A program made the position numbers and the translations under genes. Shown here piece by piece: positions 52,770 to 62,131 of a DNA stretch of 64,000 bases. Position 1 is the first letter of the stretch. Every line of letters begins with the position of its first letter. The notes below the pieces were generated by a model, which worked only from the letters and a program-made list of their open reading frames with translations, searched no databases and was not told the DNA's origin. Source of the DNA: Sporomusa acidovorans (GTDB lineage Bacteria; Bacillota; Negativicutes; Sporomusales; Sporomusaceae); NCBI RefSeq assembly GCF_002257695.2, contig NZ_CP155571.1. One strand, 5' to 3'.

Positions 52770-52811
52770 AAAAAGGCCGCAGTTCACACTTACGCGAACT
52801 ACGACCTTTTT
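52770..52811. terminator. Bidirectional terminator between the NHEJ operon and pckA
   Basis: Stem AAAAAGGCCGCAGTTC..GAACTACGACCTTTTT, with T-runs on both strands. Confidence 0.88.
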
Positions 52812-52813
52812 TA

Positions 52814-54349
52814 TTAAGACTTAGGGCCGGCAGCAATAATTTCAGAAGAAACATTATGTTTAAACTTGCTAAAGTTTTGAGCAAACAGCCGGGCAAGTTC
52901 CCTTGCTTTTTGCTCGTAAGCTGATTTATCTATCCAGGTATTTCGGGGAATCAAAACTTCACCCGGCACGCCTGGGCAGCTTTCCGGTATATAAATATTA
53001 AAAATGGGGTCCAACTGGTAAGAGACATCCTTCAACAATCCCTCAATTGCCGCAGTCACCATAGCCCTGGTATAAGCTAGTTTCATCCTTTTGCCAATAC
53101 CATAGGGACCACCTGACCAACCGGTATTAATTAAAAACACACTGGTTTGATGGCGCGTGAGTTTTTCACCCAAAAGCTTTGCATACATATTGGCTGAAAG
53201 CGGTAAAAACGGCGCTCCAAAACAAGCTGAAAAAGTAGCCTGGGGTTCAGTAATGCCGCGTTCTGTACCGGCAAGTTTACTGGTATAGCCTGATAAAAAA
53301 TGATACATTGCTTGTTCGGCATTGAGCTTGGCAATTGGCGGCAATACGCCAAAAGCATCTGCTGTTAAGAAAATGATCGTTTGCGGATGACCGGCCACTC
53401 CGGGAATCAAAGCATTGGGGATATATTCCACCGGATATGCAACTCTGGTATTTTCGGTAAATGAACCATCATCAAAATCCGGTTGGCGGGTTGCCTTGTC
53501 AATGGCTACATTTTCCAGGACGGCGCCAAACCGAATCGCCTCCCAGATCTGAGGCTCAGTCTCACGCTTTAGACCAATACATTTGGCGTAGCAGCCACCC
53601 TCAATATTAAAAATTCCCCGTTCACTCCACCCATGTTCATCATCACCAATTAATTGCCGGTCAGGATCTGCCGACAAGGTAGTTTTGCCGGTACCGCTTA
53701 ATCCGAAAAACAGGGCTGCATCGCCTTTCATGCCAACATTAGCGGAACAATGCATGGAAAGCACGTTGCGTTCCGGTAAAATATAATTCATGACTGTAAA
53801 TATTGATTTTTTCATTTCTCCGGCATAATGGGTCCCCCCAATAAGCACCAATCGTTTGTCAAAATTTAGAACGATGAAGGCTTCGGAGGCAGTACCATCA
53901 ACAGTAGGAGCAGCCTTAAAATCCGGTAGACAAATTACGTTAAAATCGGGAGTCATGTCAGACTGATCTATCTCACTGCCAATAAACAGTTGATGCACAA
54001 ATAAATTTTGCCAGGCAAATTCATTAGTAAACCGGACATGAATACGATTTTCCGGATCTGCTCCTGCGAAACCGTCAAAAACAAAGATTTCCCTTTTCTG
54101 CATATAGGCCTGCATTCTATGGTATAACTGGTCAAATTTCTCTGGGGAAAAAGGCTTATTTTCTCCCCAGGCAATCTTCTCATGCACTGCGGGTGAATCA
54201 ACAATAAACTTGTCATGTGGTGAACGGCCGGTATATTTACCGGTAGTAACCTGAAGCGCACCACTAGCGGTCAGCTGACCTTCCCCTCTTAGAATGGCGG
54301 TCTCTACCAATTGCGCCGGACTTAAACCACGATGCACACTCCCTGTCAT
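52814..54349 (-). CDS. pckA: Phosphoenolpyruvate carboxykinase (ATP)
   Basis: A 511-residue enzyme interconverting oxaloacetate plus ATP with phosphoenolpyruvate, CO2 and ADP. Signatures: TGKYTGRSPHDKFIVD at the N-terminus, LVLIGGTHYAGEMKKSIF, the ATP-binding kinase loop GLSGTGKTTLSADPDRQLIGDDEHGW, RVAYPVEYIPNA, and TGWSGGPYGIGKRM. ATP-type by the GLSGTGKTT loop. In anaerobes it can run in the carboxylating direction to form C4 acids. thrC lies 13 bases upstream on the same strand, so the two are probably cotranscribed. Confidence 0.95.
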   Translation of the reverse strand: MTGSVHRGLSPAQLVETAILRGEGQLTASGALQVTTGKYTGRSPHDKFIVDSPAVHEKIAWGENKPFSPEKFDQLYHRMQAYMQKREIFVFDGFAGADPENRIHVRFTNEFAWQNLFVHQLFIGSEIDQSDMTPDFNVICLPDFKAAPTVDGTASEAFIVLNFDKRLVLIGGTHYAGEMKKSIFTVMNYILPERNVLSMHCSANVGMKGDAALFFGLSGTGKTTLSADPDRQLIGDDEHGWSERGIFNIEGGCYAKCIGLKRETEPQIWEAIRFGAVLENVAIDKATRQPDFDDGSFTENTRVAYPVEYIPNALIPGVAGHPQTIIFLTADAFGVLPPIAKLNAEQAMYHFLSGYTSKLAGTERGITEPQATFSACFGAPFLPLSANMYAKLLGEKLTRHQTSVFLINTGWSGGPYGIGKRMKLAYTRAMVTAAIEGLLKDVSYQLDPIFNIYIPESCPGVPGEVLIPRNTWIDKSAYEQKARELARLFAQNFSKFKHNVSSEIIAAGPKS

Positions 54350-54362
54350 ATTCTCTACTCCC

Positions 54363-55865
54363 TTATTTTATCTGTAATGTCGTTTTTACTACCGTTGGCA
54401 TATCTTGTTTTTGGCATACCATTGTATGACGGATAGCTTTATGTTCGAGCGCGGCCAGCGCCGGCGGCACAGGCTTGTTAATCAGTTGAGACAACTGTTG
54501 TAAAACCGCAAATCCAGACTGTTCCGCAAAACTACCAGCTCCGGCTAGTGCGCTTAGCACTGTCTCGTTAAATTTAAACGGACTGGCGGTTGAAACAATA
54601 ATCGTCGGCGTTGTATCACCGGTTTGACCGCGATAAGCATCTGCAACCTGCCAGGCAACAGCCGTATGCGGATCAAGAGCATATCCGTACTTTTTAAATA
54701 CCCGGCCAATGGTTACTGTTGTTTGCGCATCATCCACCCAGCCGGCGGGAAACACCTCTTTAAGCGCCGCTAAATGATTATCGCCAATTTTATACTCACC
54801 GGTCGTATTAAGTTCTTCCAGCCAACGGCCGACCTGCTTGGCATCCTGCTCAGTAACATGATACAACAGCCGTTCCAAATTACTTGAGATAAGTATATCC
54901 ATTGAAGGTGAGTATGTCTTATAAAACCTGCGGTTACGATTGTACACACCGGTCATAAGAAAATCGGTCAAAACATTATTACTATTTGATGCACAAATCA
55001 GTTTCTTAATAGGTAATCCCATTTGTTTCGCATAGAAACCGGCTAAAATATTGCCAAAGTTACCTGTTGGAACAACAAAATTAACATTATCCCCCTGAGC
55101 AATCTGCTGACTGTTAACCAAATCGGCGTAAGCACTAAAATAATACACAATCTGCGGCACTAGCCGCCCCCAGTTAATTGAGTTGGCTGACGAAAGTTTA
55201 AAGCCATTGGCCGCAAGTTCAGAGTTAAAAGTACTATCGTTAAATATCCGCTTTACACCGGTCTGCGCATCATCAAAGTTGCCTTGCACCGCAAAAACCT
55301 TGAGGTTTTTCCCTTCCTGGGTAACCATTTGCAGACGTTGAATTCGGCTTACTCCTTCTTCAGGATAAAAAACCATAACCTTTGTCTGTTCGACATCCTT
55401 GAACCCTTCCAGAGCTGCTTTTCCCGTATCCCCCGAAGTCGCAACCAGAATAACAATTTCGGTCTGTTCGCCAATCTTTTTGAGTGCACAAGTTAAAAGC
55501 CTGGGCAGCAATTGCAGCGCCATATCTTTAAAAGCACTGGTTGGCCCATGCCATAATTCTAAGACAAAAACTCCTTTGTCAATCTTGACGACAGGAGCCA
55601 CCGCCGGATCGCTAAATTTACCATTTCCGTAAGCACCGGCTACGCAGCTTTTGAGTTCATCTTTCATATAATCAGTTAAAAATAATTGCAAGATAGTAGT
55701 TGCCCGCTCTTGATAACTAAGCGAACTTAACCCGGCAATAAACTGTTCGTCTACACTGGGAATCGCTGCCGGTACAAACAAGCCGCCATCAGGAGCTATC
55801 CCCCGGGCAATGGCTTGGGCTGCCGTCAGCTTCTCTACCTGGCCGCGTGTACTAGTAAAATACAT
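54363..55865 (-). CDS. thrC: Threonine synthase
   Basis: PLP enzyme making threonine from phosphohomoserine, 500 residues. The N-terminal MYFTSTRGQ and GLFVPAAIP segments, the PLP lysine in HGPTSAFKDMALQLLPRLL (about residue 108), VATSGDTGKAALEGF, and VPTGNFGNILAGFYAKQMG identify the yeast/E. coli-like long class. I use the ATG at 55865 with GGGAGGAG upstream, not the reading from 55892. The gene precedes pckA and follows the B3/4 protein gene on the same strand. Confidence 0.94.
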   Translation of the reverse strand: MYFTSTRGQVEKLTAAQAIARGIAPDGGLFVPAAIPSVDEQFIAGLSSLSYQERATTILQLFLTDYMKDELKSCVAGAYGNGKFSDPAVAPVVKIDKGVFVLELWHGPTSAFKDMALQLLPRLLTCALKKIGEQTEIVILVATSGDTGKAALEGFKDVEQTKVMVFYPEEGVSRIQRLQMVTQEGKNLKVFAVQGNFDDAQTGVKRIFNDSTFNSELAANGFKLSSANSINWGRLVPQIVYYFSAYADLVNSQQIAQGDNVNFVVPTGNFGNILAGFYAKQMGLPIKKLICASNSNNVLTDFLMTGVYNRNRRFYKTYSPSMDILISSNLERLLYHVTEQDAKQVGRWLEELNTTGEYKIGDNHLAALKEVFPAGWVDDAQTTVTIGRVFKKYGYALDPHTAVAWQVADAYRGQTGDTTPTIIVSTASPFKFNETVLSALAGAGSFAEQSGFAVLQQLSQLINKPVPPALAALEHKAIRHTMVCQKQDMPTVVKTTLQIK

Positions 55866-55898
55866 ACCAAAAACTCCTCCCGCTAAGAGCAATACTGC

Positions 55899-56576
55899 TT
55901 ATGATTCCTTGGCATTAACGATATGTTTCTCGGACACATATCCGCCGTTATAACAAACAAACATGGCAGCGGCAAAATCAAGCACCTCATTTAATTCCGC
56001 AGCACCGACACTCTCGTCGGCATAAATAACAGCCAACAAATTTCGTGTTGCCAGATTAACGGCCGTACGACGCGAATCGGCCGTAGGATTGCCGAAAACG
56101 CCAATATTATCCGCCAAAAAAGGCTTATTATCAGTAGAAACTTCTTTACCTGCTATATTCGTATAGTACCCTTCTGTTGCCCGGACATAGGCAACATCAC
56201 CAACGATTTTGCCCAAATCATACAGGCCGAAGGGCAGCAGAAACTTAATTGAACAATAATTATTAACATCCACTGCACTGTTAACATAGTATAAGTATTT
56301 TTTCTGCAGCACACGCCGCACCAAAGCCTCAGATGCCGGCCGGTAACGGGCCGGATCAAAGTTAAGCTTTTTATACATATTTCGCACTGAAAGAATCCGG
56401 GGAAGCTTTGGCAAAATATCCATGTCATAGGCTTTAGCCACTTCAATTTGCAATTTATCAAATTCCTGGTTTAACGCAGGCGGCGTTCCCCGTACAATAA
56501 CGTCATTAATAATTAAATATCCTAAGTGGCAATTAGGAACAACATGACTAATACTCTCATGTATAGTAAGTTTCAT
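55899..56576 (-). CDS. B3/B4 domain protein (PheRS beta editing-like)
   Basis: A 225-residue protein with the B3/B4 tRNA-binding/editing fold of phenylalanyl-tRNA synthetase beta chain, recognisable from ILSVRNMYKKLNFDPARYRPASEALVRRVL and VNNYCSIKFLLPFGLYDL. Stand-alone B3/4 proteins hydrolyse mischarged tRNAs or are of unknown function. Its neighbour is the YbaK deacylase, also a tRNA-editing protein, which strengthens a joint quality-control role. The family pattern is complete. Confidence 0.82.
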   Translation of the reverse strand: MKLTIHESISHVVPNCHLGYLIINDVIVRGTPPALNQEFDKLQIEVAKAYDMDILPKLPRILSVRNMYKKLNFDPARYRPASEALVRRVLQKKYLYYVNSAVDVNNYCSIKFLLPFGLYDLGKIVGDVAYVRATEGYYTNIAGKEVSTDNKPFLADNIGVFGNPTADSRRTAVNLATRNLLAVIYADESVGAAELNEVLDFAAAMFVCYNGGYVSEKHIVNAKES

Positions 56577-56608
56577 AATAAAAAAACTCCTCCCCGGACA
56601 AAAGCTGA

Positions 56609-57088
56609 CTAATCCTGACTACCGCGGGCGATTGGGCAAACCTGAGCGTTTACCGCCTGCACCAAATGGTCAGGCGACAGGATAATCTGACACCCTCGCA
56701 CACCGGCACTAATGGCAATGACCTGCCAGTTTGTTGCGCTTATATCTAAAAAAACAGGATAGCGCTTTTTCGGCCCTAATGGTGAAACACCGCCGCGTAC
56801 ATACCCGGTAAGCGGCTGCACCTCCTTAAGTGCCACCATTTCCACTTTTTTATTACCACTGGCGGCTGCTAAAGCTTTTAAATCAAGTTCATCAGCCCCT
56901 GGTATGCAGGCCATAATGACTCCTGTCTTATCGCCTCTGGCTACCAGAGTTTTAAAAACCTGCTTATCCGGCATTCCCACTTTATTTGCCACATTTTGCG
57001 CGCTTAAATCATTCTCATCAACTTTATATTCACGCAGTTCGTAATTAAATTTGAGACCATCTAAGATTCTGGCAGCATTTGTTTTCAT
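56609..57088 (-). CDS. ybaK: YbaK/EbsC-type aminoacyl-tRNA deacylase (Cys-tRNA(Pro)-like)
   Basis: A 159-residue trans-editing hydrolase that clears mischarged tRNA-Pro. Typical marks: NAARILDGLKFNYELREYKVDE, VFKTLVARGDKTGVIMACIPG, catalytic-pocket lysines and TGYVRGGVSPLGPKKRYPVFLD. Start at 57088 with GGAGAAG upstream; a longer reading from 57133 adds an N-terminus unlike the family. Together with the B3/4 gene it forms a small editing operon. Confidence 0.9.
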   Translation of the reverse strand: MKTNAARILDGLKFNYELREYKVDENDLSAQNVANKVGMPDKQVFKTLVARGDKTGVIMACIPGADELDLKALAAASGNKKVEMVALKEVQPLTGYVRGGVSPLGPKKRYPVFLDISATNWQVIAISAGVRGCQIILSPDHLVQAVNAQVCPIARGSQD

Positions 57089-57166
57089 CTTACTATAAAC
57101 TTCTCCTCCGATTCCTCCATCACGGCAATTCATTTATCACATAATCATTATACCGCAAAATTATCA

Positions 57167-58240
57167 TCATTCAATCGTAATAAGCTGATAATCAAGTGAT
57201 CCCATCCCGATTTTTGCCGCATGTTCCACCTGGATCATCGCATCATGATGGGCATAGGACATTTCTGCCAACGTTCTGCCATGCGCTTTGGCGGTAAGAT
57301 CAAGCGTGGCTTTATCAATGGCCACCGGATCGTCAGAAGCCAGCAGGCCAATATCCGGAATCAGTTTAGTCTGGTTAACCGCAAAACAATCGCAGTCTTT
57401 CGTCATGTCAATGAGCACATTAAAATAGAAGCTCTTACCCGCTTTACCGATAACACTCCCATAGGCATGTTCAGCCATACTCCGTTGGATATAGCCTGAC
57501 TCGGCATTCCAGTCATATTTTACGGCATCGAACCGGCAAACAGCCAGGCACTCTCCGCAGCCAATACACTTTTCAGTAACAATATGCGCTTTGCCGTCTT
57601 GCTCAATAATAGCATTCTGCGGGCACCATTTGATACATTTCTGACAATACTGGCAGGATTTGCGATTAATTTCCGGCATCATCGCGGAGTGTTGACGCAT
57701 TTTCCCCATACGACTGGACAATCCCATCCCAATATTTTTGATGCATGCTCCCAGACCAGTCGCAGGATGGCCTGTTGGATGAGAAACTACCAGCAATGCA
57801 TCGGCGCTGACAATTTCTCTGGCAACCTTGACCGTCTTATGCAGTTCACCGTTGATTTCAACTTCAAACTCTGTATTTCCAGTTAAGCCGTCAGCCATAA
57901 TGAAAGGAGCACCGACATTTTCGATGCCAAACCCGTGTTTATGGGCATGTAAGATATGCTTTACCGCATTCTCCCGTTCCCCTTTATAGAGCGTAGACGT
58001 CTCGGTTAGAAAAGGCTGACCGCCCAACTTTCTGGTCTTTTCCACCAGTTCCTTAACTATTTCCGGTTTAATATGCGTTGTATTTTGCTTCTCACCAACA
58101 TGAATTTTTATCGCCACAAAATCGTTGCCGCCAATTACCTGCGCCGCACCGGAAGCATCAAAAATCTTTGCCATAGCGTTAGCCTGTGCAGCGGGCGGCA
58201 AAGCATCCTTAACGGGAATAAAGTAAACTTTGGCAATCAA
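57167..58240 (-). CDS. DUF362 protein with two [4Fe-4S] clusters
   Basis: A 357-residue protein: DUF362 domain (KIHVGEKQNTTHIKPEIVKEL, ALLVVSHPTGHPATGLGACIKNIGMGL) with a 2[4Fe-4S] ferredoxin insert, CQYCQKCIKWCP (about 196-207) and CIGCGECLAVCRF (about 226-238). Similar proteins are annotated as uncharacterised Fe-S center proteins; redox partner unknown. It is cytosolic. An AGGGATAAT site precedes the start. It is followed by the YbaK gene after 30 bases. Confidence 0.85.
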   Translation of the reverse strand: MIAKVYFIPVKDALPPAAQANAMAKIFDASGAAQVIGGNDFVAIKIHVGEKQNTTHIKPEIVKELVEKTRKLGGQPFLTETSTLYKGERENAVKHILHAHKHGFGIENVGAPFIMADGLTGNTEFEVEINGELHKTVKVAREIVSADALLVVSHPTGHPATGLGACIKNIGMGLSSRMGKMRQHSAMMPEINRKSCQYCQKCIKWCPQNAIIEQDGKAHIVTEKCIGCGECLAVCRFDAVKYDWNAESGYIQRSMAEHAYGSVIGKAGKSFYFNVLIDMTKDCDCFAVNQTKLIPDIGLLASDDPVAIDKATLDLTAKAHGRTLAEMSYAHHDAMIQVEHAAKIGMGSLDYQLITIE

Positions 58241-58395
58241 AATTATCCCTCCGCAGTTAATTTTTATCGATATCTCTTGTATTTTTCCACAGTATATTAT
58301 TGTTTCCTCAATTTGTCAATCAATTACACTTCGCGTATAGAAATTAACGCCGCCGGCAGATAAACAGTTACGAGCGCGGTAAGCCGCGCCCGTAG

Positions 58396-58656
58396 TCACC
58401 AGTCCAGTGTCATGTATTTTACTTTTACATTAGGTATTTGTTTCAATTCTTCTTCAATTTGCTTTGTTGGTACATTCTCACCACATAGCTGCAAAAGAAT
58501 AATACCCGTATTGGTACAAGAGTCTACGGCCGCATCGTGAAGACCCAGTCGCACGCGGATGTAGCAGCCATATCGTGTCAGCACATCCTGAACTTTGACA
58601 GCTGTTTCCACCCTGTTATCCTGGATAATGGCCATAATTGTCGAGCAGTTGGTCAT
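58396..58656 (-). CDS. Small ACT/NikR-like protein, related to iron-only hydrogenase system regulator
   Basis: An 86-residue protein of the TM1266-like family annotated as putative iron-only hydrogenase system regulator: IIQDNRVETAVKVQDVLTRYGCYIRVRLGLHDA, GIILLQLCG and LKQIPNVKVKYMTLDW give the ferredoxin-like beta-alpha-beta fold. The family is found with [FeFe] hydrogenases, and such an enzyme is at 3050-4444, although not adjacent. Regulation is inferred. It is divergent from the HD-GYP gene, with a palindrome between them. Confidence 0.62.
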   Translation of the reverse strand: MTNCSTIMAIIQDNRVETAVKVQDVLTRYGCYIRVRLGLHDAAVDSCTNTGIILLQLCGENVPTKQIEEELKQIPNVKVKYMTLDW

Positions 58657-58737
58657 GTAAGCAACACCTCCGCCATATTATTCCTGTCAAAACGCGTAAA
58701 CTGCTAGGCACAGCACAAGACATGGTTCTTTATACTA

Positions 58738-58782
58738 TTTTGCCATAAATAGTATAAAATCCTTCTTACTATTATGGCAAAA
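58738..58782. promoter_or_regulatory. Palindrome between divergent genes
   Basis: TTTTGCCATAAATAGTA and TACTATTATGGCAAAA form a 16-bp inverted repeat with one bulge and a 12-base centre, in the intergenic region of the divergent hydrogenase-regulator-like and HD-GYP genes. It could be an operator or a hairpin. Confidence 0.5.
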
Positions 58783-58890
58783 TTAGATAATTTTAACACA
58801 AAGTTTCCAATATTTAAAGGATTTATCCATATTATGTTGAACTAGTAATTGTTATAAATACTACTATCATTCTGATATTGTGAGGTTTTT

Positions 58891-59964
58891 ATGAACGAGC
58901 CAGACGAAAATCGGAAAATAATCGAACAATCCATTGAATATCTTGTTCCCGGAATGGAATTAGCCCGTGATGTCTGTTCAAGTGATGGTAAAGTATTATT
59001 TAGTCAAAATAGCATTCTTGCCCAACATAACATTCAAAAACTAATCAGTTGGCAAATTCCTAAAGTGTTTGTCTACGCGGAAGTTACCACCGCCAATCCG
59101 ATTATCGACCCCAAATTGCAAAAATTCCTTAATACGTATAACCAATCGGTCACAGTCGTACAAAAAGCTTTCGACGATATCCGCTCTACCCAGGAAATCC
59201 CTATCGACACCCTTGCGGCAACCGCTGACGATATTGCCGCCGGTGTTGCCGAGACAGGCAATATCATTGACCGTCTGTATAATTTACCACCCTGCGACGA
59301 TTATACCATGTATCATAGCGTCAATGTAAGTGCTATTTCCGCCCTTATTGCTATTTGGCTTAAGTATCCGCCGGAGTCTGTCAATGCCATTTCTTTAGCC
59401 GGTTTGCTGCATGATGTCGGCAAATCCTGCTTACCGACGGAACTTTTAAATAAACCCAACAAACTTCCGCCAAATCAATATGAAGAATATATGAAGCACG
59501 TTACCCTGGGATATGATTTGGTTAGAAAAACTCCCAACATATCGCAAAGCATTGCCACAGCCGTTTTCCAGCATCATGAAAGGCGGGATGGCAGCGGTTA
59601 TCCAGGCGGCCTTACGGACTTCCATATCCATCCTTATGCAAAAATCATCGCGGTAGCGGATTTATATGATGAAGGGATGACCATTAACTGTGAAAACCCG
59701 CAGTCTAAATTAAGTCCCTATTTGAGCCTGCAAAAGCTGCGTGAGAATGTCCACCGCTTAAATCCCAAGGTTTGCATTATTTTCACTGATAATATGGTTA
59801 ATTTTTTATCCGGTAATCAGGTAGCGCTCACAGACGGACGCCAGGGCCGCGTGGTATTTATTAATAAAGATCAGCCTGCGCGTTCCATGGTCCAATTGGA
59901 TAATGGAACCGTTCTTGATTTGTCTGAACAAACCGAAGTCAGTATCCATTACATAATACGTTAA
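58891..59964 (+). CDS. HD-GYP domain protein, second paralogue
   Basis: A 357-residue protein of the same layout as the one at 12854-13924: N-terminal DUF3391-like segment (SIEYLVPGMELARDVCSSDGKVL), coiled middle and HD-GYP domain with LAGLLHDVGKSCLP (HD dyad), HHERRDGSGYPGG and ADLYDEGMT. Where active members normally have ADxYDAMTSDR, this protein has ADLYDEGMTINCENP, so part of the GYP region is altered; the metal ligands that I can identify are retained. Start 58891; ATTGTGAGG site upstream. Confidence 0.85.
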   Translation: MNEPDENRKIIEQSIEYLVPGMELARDVCSSDGKVLFSQNSILAQHNIQKLISWQIPKVFVYAEVTTANPIIDPKLQKFLNTYNQSVTVVQKAFDDIRSTQEIPIDTLAATADDIAAGVAETGNIIDRLYNLPPCDDYTMYHSVNVSAISALIAIWLKYPPESVNAISLAGLLHDVGKSCLPTELLNKPNKLPPNQYEEYMKHVTLGYDLVRKTPNISQSIATAVFQHHERRDGSGYPGGLTDFHIHPYAKIIAVADLYDEGMTINCENPQSKLSPYLSLQKLRENVHRLNPKVCIIFTDNMVNFLSGNQVALTDGRQGRVVFINKDQPARSMVQLDNGTVLDLSEQTEVSIHYIIR

Positions 59965-59968
59965 TCTC

Positions 59969-59990
59969 AAACCGCCTTTTTAGGCGGTTT
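59969..59990 (+). terminator. Terminator of the second HD-GYP gene
   Basis: Stem AAACCGCC/GGCGGTTT with a five-base loop, then ATTAT. Five bases after the stop. Confidence 0.8.
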
Positions 59991-60140
59991 ATTATATATT
60001 GTGTACTTTACCTTTTCCTATACGCATTATAGTATCTAATTAAGATTAAAATAAGGTAATATTAATAATTTAAGAAGGACAAGCACTCACCGGCAGCGAA
60101 CAAAACATTGCATGGATTTATACGTAGGGGTGAATGGTAT

Positions 60141-62030
60141 TTGCTAAAAATTGCTTTAGGCCAGATGGAGGTCCTGCCAGGCAGGCCGGACATAAATACG
60201 GATAAAATGTTATCCATGATTCAACATGCCCGCAACGAGCGAGCTGACTTAATTATCTTTCCGGAAATGGCTATCCCCGGTTATTTATTGGGAGATACCT
60301 GGGAACAACCGTCTTTTTTGCGTGATTGTGAAGCTTTTGGCCAGCAGATAATTGCTGCTTCCCGCGATATTTGCGTCATTTTTGGGAACGTTGCCGTAGA
60401 CTGGGATAGGCACGGTGATGACGGCCGGGTTCGTAAACATAATGCCTGCTTTGTTGCGCAAGCTGGACGGCTTATTGGCACGTGCATTAAAACCTTGCAG
60501 CCAAACTACCGGGAATTCGATGATACCCGCCACTTTTTTAGCCTGCGAAAATTAGCTTTGGAACGCAACCAGAATATCGACAGCTTGCTGACACCGGTAA
60601 CGGTAACGATAAGAAATGACAAATACCGTTTGGGCTGTATTATTTGCGAGGATGGCTGGAATGATGATTACAATATTGATCCCATTGCCATACTTCGCAC
60701 GCAAGGCCCTCTTGATTTAATTATTAATATTTCCAGTTCTCCCTTTACTTTAGGCAAAAACAATAAACGCAACCGGGTATTTTCCAAACAGGCACAGGAA
60801 ACCGGCGTACCGCTTATCTATCTCAATACTACGGGAATCCAGAATAATGGTAAGACAGTTTATACCTTTGACGGCTTTAGTACCGTATATAACCGCCTGG
60901 GAGAGATTATCGCCTATTGCCCCCCGTTTACAGAAACACTGGATTACCTTGATCTTCCCGTTAAAGCTGCAGGACAGGATCTTGCGCCAACCAGCGTACC
61001 TGATGACTCTACTATTGACAGCATATACCTAACACTCAGCTATGGCATCAAAAAGTTTCTACAGTCAATTGGTATGAACAAAGTTGTTATTGGCCTTTCC
61101 GGCGGCATTGATTCGGCAGTCAGCGCCGCACTCTTTGCCAGCATCTTACATCCGGAAAATATTTTATTGGTCAACATGCCCAGCAAGTTCAACTCTCAAA
61201 CCACCAGGGATTTAGCCGCACAGCTGGCACAAAATCTCGGCTGCCTTTATACAGTAATGCCTATTGAACAATCAGTCGAATATACTGCCTCTCAAATTGC
61301 CGGTACACCCATAACCAATCTTGCTAATGGCCGTCAGTGCAACTTATTGGTTTCTTCTTTTGTACTTGAAAACATCCAGGCCCGCGATCGTTCCTCCCGG
61401 CTGCTGGCAGGTATTGCGGCTGCCTTTGGCGGCGGCTTCACGTGCAATGCCAATAAAAGCGAACTCACTGTAGGCTACTCGACCCTCTATGGCGACCAGG
61501 CCGGTTTTTTGGCAGCCCTTGCTGATTTATGGAAATATCAGGTTTATCAATTGGCCAACTACCTAAATGACAAAGTCTATGGACGGGAAGTGATTCCCCA
61601 GGCAATCATAGATTTAATGCCGAGTGCTGAACTTTCCTATGATCAGTCGGTTGACCAGGGCAAGGGCGATCCGATTATCTATGCCTATCATGATTACCTG
61701 TTCCGGGCTTTTATGGAACATTGGAACCGGGCAACTCCTGAAGATATTTTAAACTGGTACAGTCAGGGAACTGCTGTTCTTGAACAAAAATTAGGCTGCC
61801 AGGACGGCCTTATCAACAAATTATTTTCCAGTCCGCGTGAGTTTATTGAAGATCTTGAACGCTGGTGGCGTCTTTACACCGGCATGGCGGTAGCTAAACG
61901 GATTCAAGCTCCCCCCGTATTGGCTGTCAGTCGCCGGGTCTATGGGTTTGATCACCGTGAAGCCCAAAATCGTGTGTATTTTACCCAGGAATATCTAAGA
62001 ATAAAAGACCGGTTATTATCTACCATGTAA
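60141..62030 (+). CDS. nadE: Glutamine-dependent NAD+ synthetase
   Basis: A 629-residue two-domain enzyme making NAD from nicotinic acid adenine dinucleotide with ammonia from glutamine. The nitrilase-like glutaminase domain (1-280) has IIFPEMAIPGYLLGD (Glu), the Lys in KTLQPNYREFDD, and the Cys in GCIICEDGWND; the synthetase domain has the ATP loop VVIGLSGGIDSAVS near residue 320 and SEL(T)VGYSTLYGD. The start is TTG at 60141 with TAGGGGTG upstream; a longer in-frame reading from 60108 lacks support. NadE substrates are in the same pathway as NadC, but the NadC-fold protein is 35 kb away. Confidence 0.92.
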   Translation: MLKIALGQMEVLPGRPDINTDKMLSMIQHARNERADLIIFPEMAIPGYLLGDTWEQPSFLRDCEAFGQQIIAASRDICVIFGNVAVDWDRHGDDGRVRKHNACFVAQAGRLIGTCIKTLQPNYREFDDTRHFFSLRKLALERNQNIDSLLTPVTVTIRNDKYRLGCIICEDGWNDDYNIDPIAILRTQGPLDLIINISSSPFTLGKNNKRNRVFSKQAQETGVPLIYLNTTGIQNNGKTVYTFDGFSTVYNRLGEIIAYCPPFTETLDYLDLPVKAAGQDLAPTSVPDDSTIDSIYLTLSYGIKKFLQSIGMNKVVIGLSGGIDSAVSAALFASILHPENILLVNMPSKFNSQTTRDLAAQLAQNLGCLYTVMPIEQSVEYTASQIAGTPITNLANGRQCNLLVSSFVLENIQARDRSSRLLAGIAAAFGGGFTCNANKSELTVGYSTLYGDQAGFLAALADLWKYQVYQLANYLNDKVYGREVIPQAIIDLMPSAELSYDQSVDQGKGDPIIYAYHDYLFRAFMEHWNRATPEDILNWYSQGTAVLEQKLGCQDGLINKLFSSPREFIEDLERWWRLYTGMAVAKRIQAPPVLAVSRRVYGFDHREAQNRVYFTQEYLRIKDRLLSTM

Positions 62031-62090
62031 GGGATTGGAAGAATTAACTGATCTTGCTCTTTATAAACGCAACCAACTACAGTGTATTCA

Positions 62091-62122
62091 AAAAGCGCGG
62101 AACATTTTGTTTCCGCGCTTTT
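62091..62122. terminator. Bidirectional terminator
   Basis: Stem AAAAGCGCGGAA/TTCCGCGCTTTT between the convergent nadE and zinc-ribbon membrane protein genes. Confidence 0.88.
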
Positions 62123-62131
62123 CTTAATAAA

